A DNA stretch of 64,000 nt. Source: an uncultured Roseovarius sp. (GTDB taxonomy: Bacteria > Pseudomonadota > Alphaproteobacteria > Rhodobacterales > Rhodobacteraceae). The notes under the pieces are model-generated. The model did not search any database, was not told the origin of the DNA, and saw only the letters and a program-made list of their open reading frames with translations. Shown here piece by piece: positions 18,206 to 27,768 of this stretch. A program made the translations under genes and the position numbers. Each line of letters starts with the position of its first letter. Positions within the stretch are counted from its first letter, which is position 1. The stretch is from positions 1 to 64,000 of the forward strand of contig NZ_CAMYMD010000019.1 of assembly GCF_947259555.1 (NCBI RefSeq), given 5' to 3'.

Positions 18206-18775
18206 TCACCTCACAACGCGGTCCAGAAAGGCGAAGAACGGCGCTGAGAAAGGCTCGGGCCGTTCGATCAGGCCAAGATGCTTTAGGTGCGGCACAACGC
18301 GGGATTCTGCGCGAGGGATTTCAGCGGCGATGGCGTGGCTCATAGCAGTAGTCGAACCGCTGTCATAGTGCACGGTGTGTCGTATCATGGCGAATTTCCC
18401 GGAGTAGCCCGGATTGAGCCGCCGGCCGCTATCGTCCAACATACTGCGATCTTTCCCGGCCTCGGAAAATGGCTGCGTCAGCGGCCAGCTCATGATGTTA
18501 CAGTCGTGCGCGATCGCGTAGTCAAAGGTGATCGGCGAGCGCGCCGCGACCCAGATCGGAACCTCCGTCTGCAGGGGTTTGGGACAGGATGTCGAGCTGG
18601 GGAATTGCCAGTAGGTGCCATCATGTGCCACGTCGCCAGCCCGTAGCCTTTTGAGCAGCGGCAGCATCTCTTGCAGATAGCGCCAGCTGTCCTTTTGATC
18701 GAGCCCCGGAAACATCCGGTCGAATTCGCGCTGATAGGCACCTGAGCGAACGCCGAACTCCATCCCTCCGCCACT
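18206..18775 (-). pseudogene. LLM-class flavin-dependent oxidoreductase, N-terminally truncated
   Basis: About 190 residues read as the middle and end of a luciferase-like monooxygenase: GAYQREFDRM, SWRYLQEMLPLLKRL, YWQFPS, and PIWVAARSPITFDYAI. The N-terminal half of the barrel is missing; instead the frame is joined directly to an aldehyde dehydrogenase start. The LLM family uses FMNH2 and O2 on aldehydes, alkanes or sulfonates, but the substrate cannot be told. Treated as broken. Confidence 0.7.
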
Positions 18776-18926
18776 CAGCAGATCGCACGGCGCGGTCCAC
18801 ATCCGAGGCTGAGGCTTCGGGTATCGCGGCCCAGTTTTCGCCTGTCGCCGGGTTGAAACTCGGGAAAGTACCGCCCTCCGAGGACGCGACCCAATTCCCG
18901 TCGATCAGCATCTTGCAGGTCTTCAT
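18776..18926 (-). pseudogene. aldehyde dehydrogenase, N-terminal fragment
   Basis: From ATG 18,926 the minus strand reads MKTCKMLIDGNWVASSEGG and then FNPATGENWAAIPEASASD, which is the start of an NAD(P)-dependent aldehyde dehydrogenase. After about 50 residues (VDRAVRSA) the sequence runs into the LLM oxidoreductase fragment, so an internal deletion has fused two neighbouring genes. No catalytic Cys or Glu remains. Confidence 0.7.
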
Positions 18927-19159
18927 TCGCACGCCTTCAGGTAGCAGCCACATGGGCCGGTTTTGTTTGCGGCAGCACCCGGTGATAACAGCCATCTTGA
19001 CAGGTCAGAGGCCGGGCTCGGCTGGGCAGCGCGTCGCAGACATGACCGAGAACGATCAAGTGACTGCCTGATCGCACCGTTGGTGCAGCTCACAGCAAAA
19101 GACGGATGCTCCGTCTATTTGTGGGGCGGCTCCGGGTGCGCCGCAGCACGCAATCCCGG

Positions 19160-19610
19160 AAAACCGGTCATCGATCCACTGATCGTGGCGACCGGCGAAA
19201 CAGGACGCCTCGTTCGCGCCTCGCAAAAGATGAACGTGACCCAATCCACCGTCACCGCGCGACTTAAAACGCTCGAGGACGAGATTGGGCAAACTCTGCT
19301 CAACCGTCACAAATCGGGGGCGACGCTGACACCAGCGGGCGCCAAGCTTTTGCAATATGCGCGCATCATGACCGGGCTGTGGCGCGGATCAATTTTGACA
19401 GTTCATGGTGGGCGCTCCAATTCATTCTCGACAATCGCGGCTCCGCCTGCTTGTCCGAGGCGCTCGCTGATCGTCCCGTTCGTGCCGGGCGGATCTTTGT
19501 CGTCACTGACGCGCCGGTCTACACGCGCAAAAATGCCTTGTGGTCAACGAAAGCGCCGCTCAGGACTGGAATTGGTTCCGGAACCTGGTGGGACGATTGA
19601 CGCAAGGCGC
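19160..19610 (+). pseudogene. LysR-family regulator remnant
   Basis: The winged HTH is clear (TGRLVRASQKMNVTQSTVTARLK in 20-residue pieces: LVRASQKMNV, TQSTVTARLKTLEDEIGQ, GATLTPAGAKLLQYA), but no proper start precedes it and the frame changes after about residue 75. The C-terminal end of the effector-binding domain is found in a different frame at about 19,380-19,600 (SWWALQFILDNRGSACLSEA). Most of the effector domain is deleted. It is divergent from the aldehyde dehydrogenase fragment, as a LysR regulator of that gene would be. Confidence 0.7.
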
Positions 19611-19736
19611 GACGTTCCTGCGAGATTGAGGCAACAAAACCTGTCGACACCTCCAATATGCCCCTGCAAGAGTTTCGTGACGGATTGGTGTTGCACGCTA
19701 TGCTATAACAGGATCGCAGCTGACAGGTGACCGCTT

Positions 19737-20840
19737 TTGACGCGAACGGGTTTGATAAAACAACTCCTGCTCTCCGCCCTACTGATCGTCGGGGCGGCTG
19801 TCGCGTGGCACTTTCGCGCGGACGTGGCGGCACTATGGGCATCGGATACAGCCGCGCCATCGTCGGATGCGGTGCCCGAGGCACAAGGCGCACCGGTCAT
19901 TGTCTCGCAGGTCGAGACAGCCCGGGACGATCTGACGTTCTCGGCCATAGGTACCGGTTTCGCTCAGCGTTCGATCACGCTGCGGGCACCAGCAGGCGGA
20001 GAAATCACCTCCCTTGCCATCTTGCCCGGGCGCAAGTTTGAGAGACAAGACACGCTGATGCGGCTGGACGACACCGATGAGAGACTCGCGCTTGCCCTTG
20101 CCGAGGCCCGATTACAACGCGCCACATCGGAACGCGACCGCTATCGCGCATTGCAGGACACCGGGGCCGCCGCGACCGCGCGGTTCGAGGAAGCCGAGAC
20201 TGAGTACAAGGTCGCCCAAATTGCCGTTGAACAAGCGCGGGCCGATCTGGACGACCGGACACTGCGCGCGCCCTTTGACGGTGTATCGGGGCTGGCCAAC
20301 GTGGAGGAAGGCGACAGGATCGTCGCCGATGACGCGATTTCCAGCTATGATGACCGCAGCCGCATCCTTGTGGAATTCGACCTGCCCGAGGCACTCTTGA
20401 GCCGCGTCAGGATCGGGTTAGCCATCGTCGCGCACACCCCGGCCGTCGAGGCGCGCAGCTTTGACGGCGAAGTCGTGGCCATCGACAGCCGCGTCGAGGC
20501 CGACACCCGCACCGCGCGGGTGCGGGCGGCCATCGACAATGCCGGTGATCTGTTGCGGCCCGGCGCATCGTTTTCAATCCGGCTCGATCTGCCCGGCATG
20601 AGGTATCCGGCGGTGCCGGAACTGGCGCTGCAATTTTCGCGGGGCGCTTTGCAGGTCTGGCGCGTTACAGACGGCAAGGCAGAGCAGGTGCCGGTGCAGC
20701 TTGTGCGGCGCCGGGCGGGTCTCGTGATCTTGGATGGCCCACTGGCGGAGGGCGACAGGGTCATCGTGGAGGGTACGCAGCGGCTGCGCCCCGGTATCAA
20801 GGTCAAGGTCCTGAACGATCCCGACGCGGTCCGCTCATGA
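19737..20840 (+). CDS. RND efflux periplasmic adaptor (membrane fusion protein)
   Basis: 367 residues, starting at TTG 19,737 preceded by AGGTGA. An N-terminal signal anchor (LLLSALLIVGAAVAWHF) is followed by a biotinyl-lipoyl-like half (APAGGEITSLAILPGRKFE), an alpha-helical hairpin (about 110-170), the second lipoyl half (RAPFDGVSGLANVEEGDRI) and beta-barrel and membrane-proximal domains. It bridges the inner-membrane RND pump with an outer-membrane channel. The next gene starts in the overlapping ATGA, so the two are co-translated. No outer-membrane factor gene is present in the window, so a shared TolC-like channel is likely. Confidence 0.9.
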   Translation: MTRTGLIKQLLLSALLIVGAAVAWHFRADVAALWASDTAAPSSDAVPEAQGAPVIVSQVETARDDLTFSAIGTGFAQRSITLRAPAGGEITSLAILPGRKFERQDTLMRLDDTDERLALALAEARLQRATSERDRYRALQDTGAAATARFEEAETEYKVAQIAVEQARADLDDRTLRAPFDGVSGLANVEEGDRIVADDAISSYDDRSRILVEFDLPEALLSRVRIGLAIVAHTPAVEARSFDGEVVAIDSRVEADTRTARVRAAIDNAGDLLRPGASFSIRLDLPGMRYPAVPELALQFSRGALQVWRVTDGKAEQVPVQLVRRRAGLVILDGPLAEGDRVIVEGTQRLRPGIKVKVLNDPDAVRS

Positions 20841-23800
20841 GCATGGGCGGCCGCGGCATTTCCGATCTGAGCGTTCGACGGCCCTGGCTGGCGGCGGTGA
20901 TGAGCCTGCTGATCGTGATCGCAGGCATCGGCGCGCTCTTTGGCATCGAGGTGCGGGAATTGCCCGACGTGGACCGGCCCATCGTGTCGGTGCGCGCCAA
21001 TTATCCCGGTGCCTCGCCCACAACGGTCGATGCCGAGGTCGCGTCCCTGGTCGAGGGGGCGGTGGCGCGGGTTGCCGGGGTCGAGGCCGTGCGGACGTCT
21101 TCGGAAGAAGGCAATTTCCGGATGCGGGTGGAGTTCAGTTCGGATCGCGATCTGGCCAATGCCGCCAATGACGTGCGCGAGGCGGTGAGCCGGGTCGAGA
21201 CGCGATTGCCGGACGGGGTCGAGGATCTGTTCGTGGTGAAATCCGAGGAGGATGCCGATCCGGTCGTCGATGTCGCGGTGTGGAGTGACGCGCGGTCCAT
21301 CGGGGAATTGACCCGGCTGGTCGAGGATGCCATCGCCACCGAGTTCACCGCCGTCGATGGCGTGGCCGAGGTGGTCTTGTTCGGGGATCGGCAGCGGGTC
21401 TTGCGGGTCGAGGTCAGGCCGGACCGGCTGGCGGCCTTTGGCCTTTCGATTGGCGAGGTTGCGGAGGTCTTGCGCGCGGCGCAGTTCGACGTGCCGGTGG
21501 GCAGTTTTTCCTCGGGGCCGCTGGAGGTGCTGGTGCGCGCCGATGCCACCGTGGCCGAGCCTGCGCGCATCGAGGAGTTGCTGTTGCGCGACCGGGTGCG
21601 GCTGGGGGATGTGGCCGGGGTCTATTTCGGACTTGCCACGCCCGACAGCGTCGCGCGGCTTGATGGGCGGCAGGTGGTCAGCCTCGGGATCGTGCGGCAG
21701 GCGCAGTCCAATACGGTGCGGATCTCCGACGAGGTGAGCAGCGTGATCGAGCGGCTGAAACAGCGGTTTCCAGATCTCGGCTTTGCCGTCACCAGCGATG
21801 ATGCGGTGTTCATCAAGGGCGCGATTTCCGAGGTGCTCAAGACGCTTGGCGTGGCGCTGGTGATCGTGATTGCGGTGATCTGGGTGTTTTTCGGCCGTCT
21901 CGGGGCCACGCTCATCCCGGCCGTGACCATCCCGATTGCCTTGGTGGGATCGGTCGCGGGGATCTACCTGATGGGGTTCTCGATCAACCTGATCACGCTG
22001 CTGGCGCTGGTGCTGGCCACCGGGCTGGTGGTGGACGATGCCATCGTCGTGACCGAGAATATCCAGCGTCGGCGGCAGGAGGGGATGGGCCGCCGCGCCG
22101 CCGCCGTTCTGGGATCGGGGCAGGTGTTTTTCGCGGTGATCGCAACCACGGTAACGCTGATCGCCGTCTTTGTGCCGATTTCCTTCCTGCCGAGCGATGC
22201 CGGGCGGTTATTCACCGAATTCGGTTTCGTGCTGGCGGCGACGGTGGCGATCTCGTCCTTTGTCGCGCTGACCATGTGCCCGATGCTGGCCTCGCTCTCG
22301 GAGGGGTTGGGGCGCGGTGGCGGGGTCTTTGGTGGACTGGGAACTCGGCTGGCGGCGCTTTACGGCGCGCTTATCCGCCCGATGATCCGCGCGCCGTTGG
22401 TGACGCTGGTGGGCGCCACGCTGATCGCCGGGGGCGCGGTTCTTGTCTATGAACGTTTGGGCGAGGAGCTGGTGCCGCCGGAGGATCGCGGCATGGTCTC
22501 GGTCTGGGTGCAGGGGCCGGACGGCACCGGGCTTGATTACACGGACAGGCAGGTGGTGCAGGTCGAGGACATGCTGCGGCCCTATGTCGAACAGGGCGTG
22601 GCGCAGAGCCTCTATTCGATCACCGGGCGCTATGACCTCAACCGCGGCAGCATCGGCGTGCGCCTCGTCCCCTGGCAGGAGCGGGATGTGTCGCAGGCGG
22701 ATATCGAGGCTGAGATCCGTGATGAGCTTGAAGCCCTGCCCGGCGCGCGCCCGCGCATTCGCAGCGGCAACAGTCTGGGGCTGCGCGGCGGATCGGGCGG
22801 CGGCCTGAGCATCGCGCTCACAGGGCCGAACTATCCGCAGATCGCCGAGGCTGCCGACGCTTTTGCGCAGGATCTGGCGGGGATCGAAGGGCTCTCGGGG
22901 ATCCGGATACAGTATCAGGCGACGCAGCCGCAGCTCAGCATCGGGGTGGACCGGCAGCGCGCCTCGGATCTGCGAGTGCCGATGGCGACGCTCTCAGGAA
23001 CGCTGCGCGCGCTCATTGACGAGGACGAGGTGGCGGAACTGACCATCGACGACGAGGCGGTGCCGATTTTTCTGCAATCCGCCGCAGGAGCGGTGCGCGA
23101 TCCGGTCGACCTGATGAACCTCAATATCCGCTCGGATGCGGGCGACCTGGTGCCATTGAGCCAGATCGTCACCCTGAACGAACGCGGCGTCGCGGCAGAG
23201 CTTGACCGTCATGAGCAGCGTCGCGCCATCGAGATCGACGCCTCGGTGGCGCCAGAGGTAACACTGCGCGAAGTGATCGACGAGGTGCGCGCGCTTGGGC
23301 AGGAGCAGCTGCCGTCCGGCATCGGCCTCATCTTCCTTGGTGAAGCGGCCTCGCTCGACGAGACCTCTTCAGCGCTCACGGCAACCTACGTAATAGCACT
23401 TCTGGTGGTGTTCCTCGTGCTACTGGCGCAGTTCGAGAGCCTGACGAGCGCGCTGGTGGTGATGACGACGGTGCCGTTCGGCGTCTGTGCCGCGATTTAC
23501 GCACTGCTGCTCACGGGCACGACGATCAATATCTACAGCCAGATCGGGGTGCTGATGCTGATCGGGGTGATGGCCAAGAACGGCATCCTGCTGGTCGAGT
23601 TCGCCAATCAGCTGCGCGACGAGGGGCGCGAGGTGATGGATGCGGCCTATGAGGCGGCGCTCGCGCGGCTGCGTCCGATCGCGATGACGCTCATTTGCAC
23701 GGTAATGGCCGGCCTGCCGCTCATTCTCGGGACCGGGCCGGGGGCCGAGGCGCGGGCCTCGATCGGGTGGGTGATCGTGGGCGGTCTTGGCATGGCTGCC

Positions 23801-23914
23801 GTTTTCACCCTCTTCCTGACCCCTGCGGCCTATGCGTTGGTCAGTGGCCTTGCCAGCTCACGCGCCTCCTCAGCCGATGCCCTCGAAAAAGAGCTGCGCG
23901 AAACAAAAGCTTGA
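20837..23914 (+). CDS. RND efflux transporter permease (HAE1/AcrB-like)
   Basis: 1025 residues, the full length of the family. Twelve membrane helices and two large periplasmic loops are arranged in the usual tandem halves. TM4 carries the proton-relay acidic pair in LVVDDAIVVTENI, and the second half has the matching GVMAKNGILLVEFANQLRDEG stretch. It exports hydrophobic or amphiphilic compounds by proton antiport together with the adaptor encoded just upstream (4-base overlap). The substrate cannot be inferred, and no regulator gene is attached; the nearby LysR relic is separate and broken. Confidence 0.93.
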   Translation: MSMGGRGISDLSVRRPWLAAVMSLLIVIAGIGALFGIEVRELPDVDRPIVSVRANYPGASPTTVDAEVASLVEGAVARVAGVEAVRTSSEEGNFRMRVEFSSDRDLANAANDVREAVSRVETRLPDGVEDLFVVKSEEDADPVVDVAVWSDARSIGELTRLVEDAIATEFTAVDGVAEVVLFGDRQRVLRVEVRPDRLAAFGLSIGEVAEVLRAAQFDVPVGSFSSGPLEVLVRADATVAEPARIEELLLRDRVRLGDVAGVYFGLATPDSVARLDGRQVVSLGIVRQAQSNTVRISDEVSSVIERLKQRFPDLGFAVTSDDAVFIKGAISEVLKTLGVALVIVIAVIWVFFGRLGATLIPAVTIPIALVGSVAGIYLMGFSINLITLLALVLATGLVVDDAIVVTENIQRRRQEGMGRRAAAVLGSGQVFFAVIATTVTLIAVFVPISFLPSDAGRLFTEFGFVLAATVAISSFVALTMCPMLASLSEGLGRGGGVFGGLGTRLAALYGALIRPMIRAPLVTLVGATLIAGGAVLVYERLGEELVPPEDRGMVSVWVQGPDGTGLDYTDRQVVQVEDMLRPYVEQGVAQSLYSITGRYDLNRGSIGVRLVPWQERDVSQADIEAEIRDELEALPGARPRIRSGNSLGLRGGSGGGLSIALTGPNYPQIAEAADAFAQDLAGIEGLSGIRIQYQATQPQLSIGVDRQRASDLRVPMATLSGTLRALIDEDEVAELTIDDEAVPIFLQSAAGAVRDPVDLMNLNIRSDAGDLVPLSQIVTLNERGVAAELDRHEQRRAIEIDASVAPEVTLREVIDEVRALGQEQLPSGIGLIFLGEAASLDETSSALTATYVIALLVVFLVLLAQFESLTSALVVMTTVPFGVCAAIYALLLTGTTINIYSQIGVLMLIGVMAKNGILLVEFANQLRDEGREVMDAAYEAALARLRPIAMTLICTVMAGLPLILGTGPGAEARASIGWVIVGGLGMAAVFTLFLTPAAYALVSGLASSRASSADALEKELRETKA

Positions 23915-24367
23915 GCACATTTTTCGGGCCAGCCTGTGAAGTGCGCAACGTTTTCAAGGGGTCAGAATTGCTCCCAGATCATACGGTACTGCCCTACGAG
24001 ATGGTGTAAGAGGCCGCGCGCGGCGCCATTTGACATGGCACAGGGCGCGACCGCGCTGACGGCCACCTTAGCCAGCGCCCATACCATGTCTTATGAGGCT
24101 AAAGCATTTTGTTTCGATCGCTAACGTTGATCGCAAGCTCGACATCAACAGCCAGTATCTCGGACGTGAGATCGACGTCCGGCTCGTTCTCAAGAGGACC
24201 GGCCTCGTTGATCCGGCACGTGGCAAGATCCGAGGCGATATGCTTGATCTGATCAAAACCCGGATCATTCCAAACTACGTCCCTCTCGATATTGATGAGC
24301 CGCGACCGAAGCCCGCGCGGCATTGCTATCGGCTTGCGGCGGGCGCACTGCTCGGGCAAGAAAGGCC
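23915..24367. other. intergenic stretch with dispersed repeat copy 2
   Basis: No gene is supported. Around 23,984-24,026 lies the second copy of the sequence found before the truncated recombinase (9,040-9,078); the GTAAGAGGCCGCGCGCGG core is identical and the flanks are similar. The remainder has short open frames on both strands with no family resemblance. Confidence 0.5.
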
Positions 24368-24910
24368 ATGGCCCGCCTCATTCTCTTCAACAAGCCATAT
24401 GGCGTTCTTTCGCAATTCACGGACGGCAAGTCCGACAGCCCGCGTGCCACGCTCTCGGATTATATCGACATACCCGGCGTCTACCCCGCAGGTCGGCTTG
24501 ATCGTGACAGCGAAGGGCTCTTGCTGCTGACCGACGACGGCAAGCTACAAGCACGCATCGCATCGCCGCGTTTCAAGACCGAGAAAACATATCTCGTGCA
24601 GGTCGAGGGCGAACCAGAGGACCAGGTCCTCGATGCCCTCCGCCATGGTGTGATGCTCAAGGACGGGCCAACACGCCACGCCAATGTGCGCCGGATCGAC
24701 CCACCTGATCTATGGCCACGTGACCCGCCAGTAAGGTTCCGCAAATCGGTGCCCGACTGCTGGCTGGAAATCACCATATCCGAGGGCCGCAACCGGCAGG
24801 TAAGGCGCATGACCGCGCATGTGGGTCACCCGACCTTGCGCCTTGTCCGCTGGCGGGTGAGTGACTGGTCATTGGTGAGCCTCGCCCAAGGCCAGTGGCG
24901 CGACGCCTGA
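24368..24910 (+). CDS. rluE: 23S rRNA pseudouridine synthase, RluE type
   Basis: 180 residues from ATG 24,368 (AAGAAAGG upstream); longer in-frame starts are not supported by alignment with the family. The compact protein lacks an S4 domain and begins directly with [16 protein letters not shown]. The catalytic Asp is in [17 protein letters not shown], and the family's late motif [20 protein letters not shown] is present. RluE-type enzymes isomerise a single uridine of 23S rRNA (position 2457 in E. coli). It stands alone. Confidence 0.9.
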   Translation: MARLILFNKPYGVLSQFTDGKSDSPRATLSDYIDIPGVYPAGRLDRDSEGLLLLTDDGKLQARIASPRFKTEKTYLVQVEGEPEDQVLDALRHGVMLKDGPTRHANVRRIDPPDLWPRDPPVRFRKSVPDCWLEITISEGRNRQVRRMTAHVGHPTLRLVRWRVSDWSLVSLAQGQWRDA

Positions 24911-24926
24911 GCGCATGAAATCCGCG

Positions 24927-25421
24927 TCAGTATTTACCGATATCGACATTACTGACGCTGTCCAGAACCTTGCCGTTTCGATCAATAGCCTTGAGATCGA
25001 CAGTGTAGCGATTGCCACGCCCGCCCGAACACGGCGGCAGATAGCCAGGGCTGGCATAGTCACCAGTCGCACGCGCCGCCTTGATCACCCGGGCACCGCT
25101 CGGCAGGTTGGATGTCATTCCCGGCACCGCCGGAAGATCGGTCGTGGCCCCCTTGACCGGATACCCGATCGTGCCGTGCCCGCCATTACGCGATAGCGGC
25201 CCATAGGACTTGTCGTTGAAGTAAGCGATGATCCAAACAGAGCCATCCGGGACGCCGGACACGCGCATCGGCGGTGTGCTGCCCTTGCCGCCAAAGAGGC
25301 GGCATTGTTGACCAGTGGGAACCTTGTTCCCATCCCACCCGCCGCCCAAGCGGACAGTCATGTCGGCATGCGCAGCACTCGCCGCAAGGGACAGCACGAA
25401 AACCACACCACTTTTCATCAT
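24927..25421 (-). CDS. secreted PEBP/YbhB-like protein, divergent
   Basis: 164 residues starting at ATG 25,421, which gives a clean Sec signal peptide (MMKSGVVFVLSLAASAAHA). An upstream GTG at 25,454 lacks a ribosome site. The order of conserved pieces fits the phosphatidylethanolamine-binding fold: GSVWIIAYFNDKSYGPLS, a Gly-rich loop, and near the end GYLPPCSGGRGNRYTVDLKA, which matches the usual GYxGPxPPxGxxHRY motif only loosely. The ligand is unknown. PEBP membership is a moderate-confidence reading; otherwise it is a hypothetical periplasmic protein. Confidence 0.6.
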   Translation of the reverse strand: MMKSGVVFVLSLAASAAHADMTVRLGGGWDGNKVPTGQQCRLFGGKGSTPPMRVSGVPDGSVWIIAYFNDKSYGPLSRNGGHGTIGYPVKGATTDLPAVPGMTSNLPSGARVIKAARATGDYASPGYLPPCSGGRGNRYTVDLKAIDRNGKVLDSVSNVDIGKY

Positions 25422-25538
25422 ACTGAAATTCAAATTAACTCTCCCAATCAGCACTGCAATCGAGGAAGGTTAAGCGGCAACCTTCGCAAGATCAAGGCGG
25501 ATCGCTGATGTCTTGACCCGTGATCCGCGCAAGCAGGT

Positions 25539-27050
25539 CTACTCGCTTGTTTGCGTCAAAACCGCCGACACCGGGGCCAGCGCCACGCTCGTTGCGCGAT
25601 CCTGCAATCCCCAGAGCAAGAGCGCGCTGATCGTATCGGCCCGCAGACGCCCGAGCATGATCACGCCCTCTTCCTGCTGCCCGGCCCTCATCGCGGCCTG
25701 ATCCAGAAACCGGCGTATCGCTGCCGCGTTCTGCCCGTCGCCGTCGAAATCACGAAACAGGCTGGCAGATGGCACGCCCTCGCGCGCAATGAGTTTCTGG
25801 GCCGTGTTCAATCCGTTGGAATGCATCACCAGACCGTGGCCGCTCTCCTTGAGGATTGGTGCAAGCTGAGCGCTCGCTTCACGGCTCGATTGCAGGCCAT
25901 TGCCCGTGCCCTCCAGCACCGCAACGGCCTGAGGTACCTGATCGAGCCATGCCTGCATGGCCACCTCGGTATCCTCGGCCCGCGCGCCCTCGGGCAGATC
26001 GGCCATCGCCAGCACTTCGAACCCTGCATCGCGATAGCGCGCCGCCGCCTCGGCCGCACCGGGCCAGTCGACATCCACCGCAAAGCTCAGGGGATAGGGA
26101 AAACTCTGCACGGCCTCCAAACCGATCGGGCTCTGGCCATCATCCATCAATATGATCGCCATCAAAGGTTTGTCATCGGGATTCTCGAAACTCACGGAGT
26201 TGCGCTCAAGGGCGCCCTGCGGTGCCGAGACATCGGCACTTTCCTCGGCGTCCGGCTCAGCTTCGCCGATGCGCGGTAACCGGCTGGTTGTTACGCCCTC
26301 CGCACGGTCGTCGATCGTACCGCTCGGAGGGAGCGTCTTGGCCTGCTCATCGCCGGTGGTGTCCGGCTCCGCTTCAGACGGTGCAACAGCGCCCTCATCC
26401 GGCGCGACGGGCTCTATCGAGCCCGCATCACCCGTTGTCTCTGGCAAGGGGACTGGCGCGGGTTCTTCCTCGGGAAAGACGGGCACTGCACTGCGCGCGT
26501 CTTCCTGGGTCGGCAACTCCTGGCTCTCTGTCTGAGGGGCGGTGTCGTCTGGCGCCGTCAGACCGGCATTCTCTTCGCCCGTGTCGGGCGCGGGCGGCTG
26601 CGCCGGATCGGTAGACACCGAAACACGTCCCTCGCCCTCGGGCACAGCCGGAGCAGGCACCTGCGGACTGGGCAGAACCGGGCTTTCGCTTTCAACCTCG
26701 ACACCGGCGCTCTCAGAGGTTGCGGCGGGGGCTTCGGCCAACCCGTCCGCGGTGCCGGTCTCAGGCTGGCGCGCGGGTGCGGTATCCGCGCCGCCAAGTG
26801 ACGCAAGATCATCCGGGACGGGAGGCACGATCTGCGACACCCCACCGCTCTCGGGACCACCCTGAACTTCGGGCAAGGCCGCCTCCCGGTCATCGCGCTT
26901 CAGATCGAACCCCGATCCGGGCGTGACCTCCACGGTATCCGCCTCCGGGGCAACGCCCCCCGGCATCTCAATCAGAACCGATGCTGTCCCGAGCACGAGC
27001 CCCGAAACAACCGTTCCCGCAATCATTCCCGCCAGAACTCCGCGTGCCAC
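25539..27050 (-). CDS. YibQ-type divergent polysaccharide deacetylase family protein
   Basis: 503 residues from GTG 27,050. The N-terminus (MARGVLAGMIAGTVVSGLVL) is a membrane anchor. A roughly 230-residue linker rich in Pro, Glu, Ala and Ser follows. The C-terminal 220 residues carry the YibQ-like catalytic-fold domain: PLMAIILMDDG, FPYPLSFAVDVDWP, GFEVLAMADLP and GLVMHSNGLNTAQKL. The family descends from polysaccharide deacetylases but usually lacks the full metal-binding set, so enzymatic activity is unproven. It probably acts in the envelope. It is divergent from trpG, with a 136-base gap containing the promoters. Confidence 0.8.
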   Translation of the reverse strand: MARGVLAGMIAGTVVSGLVLGTASVLIEMPGGVAPEADTVEVTPGSGFDLKRDDREAALPEVQGGPESGGVSQIVPPVPDDLASLGGADTAPARQPETGTADGLAEAPAATSESAGVEVESESPVLPSPQVPAPAVPEGEGRVSVSTDPAQPPAPDTGEENAGLTAPDDTAPQTESQELPTQEDARSAVPVFPEEEPAPVPLPETTGDAGSIEPVAPDEGAVAPSEAEPDTTGDEQAKTLPPSGTIDDRAEGVTTSRLPRIGEAEPDAEESADVSAPQGALERNSVSFENPDDKPLMAIILMDDGQSPIGLEAVQSFPYPLSFAVDVDWPGAAEAAARYRDAGFEVLAMADLPEGARAEDTEVAMQAWLDQVPQAVAVLEGTGNGLQSSREASAQLAPILKESGHGLVMHSNGLNTAQKLIAREGVPSASLFRDFDGDGQNAAAIRRFLDQAAMRAGQQEEGVIMLGRLRADTISALLLWGLQDRATSVALAPVSAVLTQTSE

Positions 27051-27186
27051 TGCCTTTGCCCCCGTATCCGCCTGTTTTACCTTATATCCGGCCTAGCGCC
27101 CCTTGACGGTGCCGCGCAAGCCTGAACAAGTATATCGCGACCGGGCCCAAGGCCTCCAGCCCCCTTTACGAGAGGACAGGCGCAAA

Positions 27187-27768
27187 ATGCTACTCTTGAT
27201 CGATAACTACGACAGTTTCACCTACAATCTCGTCCACTACGTGGGCGAATTGGGATCGCAGACCGTTGTCAAACGCAATGATGCGCTCAATGTGCAGGAC
27301 GCGATGGCGATGCGTCCCGCCGGGATCCTGCTCTCGCCCGGGCCCTGCGACCCTGATCAGGCGGGGATCTGCCTCGCCTTGACGCTGGCCGCCGCCGAGG
27401 CGGGAATTCCCCTGCTCGGCGTGTGTCTGGGGCATCAGACCATCGGGCAGGCGTTTGGCAGCAAGGTCATTCGTCATTCCGAGATCGTGCATGGCAAGAT
27501 GGGGCATATTCAACATTCCGCAAAAGGTGTGTTTGCGGGCCTGCCCTCGCCGTTCGAGGCGACGCGCTATCACTCGCTGGTGGTGGAGCGCGACAGCCTG
27601 CCCGACTGTCTGGAAATCACGGCAGAGCTTGAGGACGGCACGATCATGGGCCTGCAGCACCGCGAGTTGCCGATCCACGGCGTGCAGTTCCACCCCGAAT
27701 CGATCGCCTCGCAACATGGCCACAAGCTATTGCAGAATTTCCTCGACGTGATGCAGGTTCCGGCATGA
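27187..27768 (+). CDS. trpG: anthranilate synthase glutamine amidotransferase subunit
   Basis: 193 residues from ATG 27,187, with GAGAGG upstream; the frame is open further up but only this start fits the family ([18 protein letters not shown]). Class I glutamine amidotransferase: nucleophile Cys in GVCLGHQ, and the His/Glu pair in VQFHPESI. It supplies ammonia from glutamine to TrpE for anthranilate synthesis and may also serve PabB. First gene of trpG-trpD-trpC-moaC-moeA, all joined by 1- to 4-base overlaps. Confidence 0.95.
   Translation: MLLLIDNYDSFTYNLVHYVGELGSQTVVKRNDALNVQDAMAMRPAGILLSPGPCDPDQAGICLALTLAAAEAGIPLLGVCLGHQTIGQAFGSKVIRHSEIVHGKMGHIQHSAKGVFAGLPSPFEATRYHSLVVERDSLPDCLEITAELEDGTIMGLQHRELPIHGVQFHPESIASQHGHKLLQNFLDVMQVPA

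Noticed and set aside
24093-24367. Small open frames on both strands before rluE
   Set aside because: No ribosome site or recognisable family; one runs into rluE in another frame.
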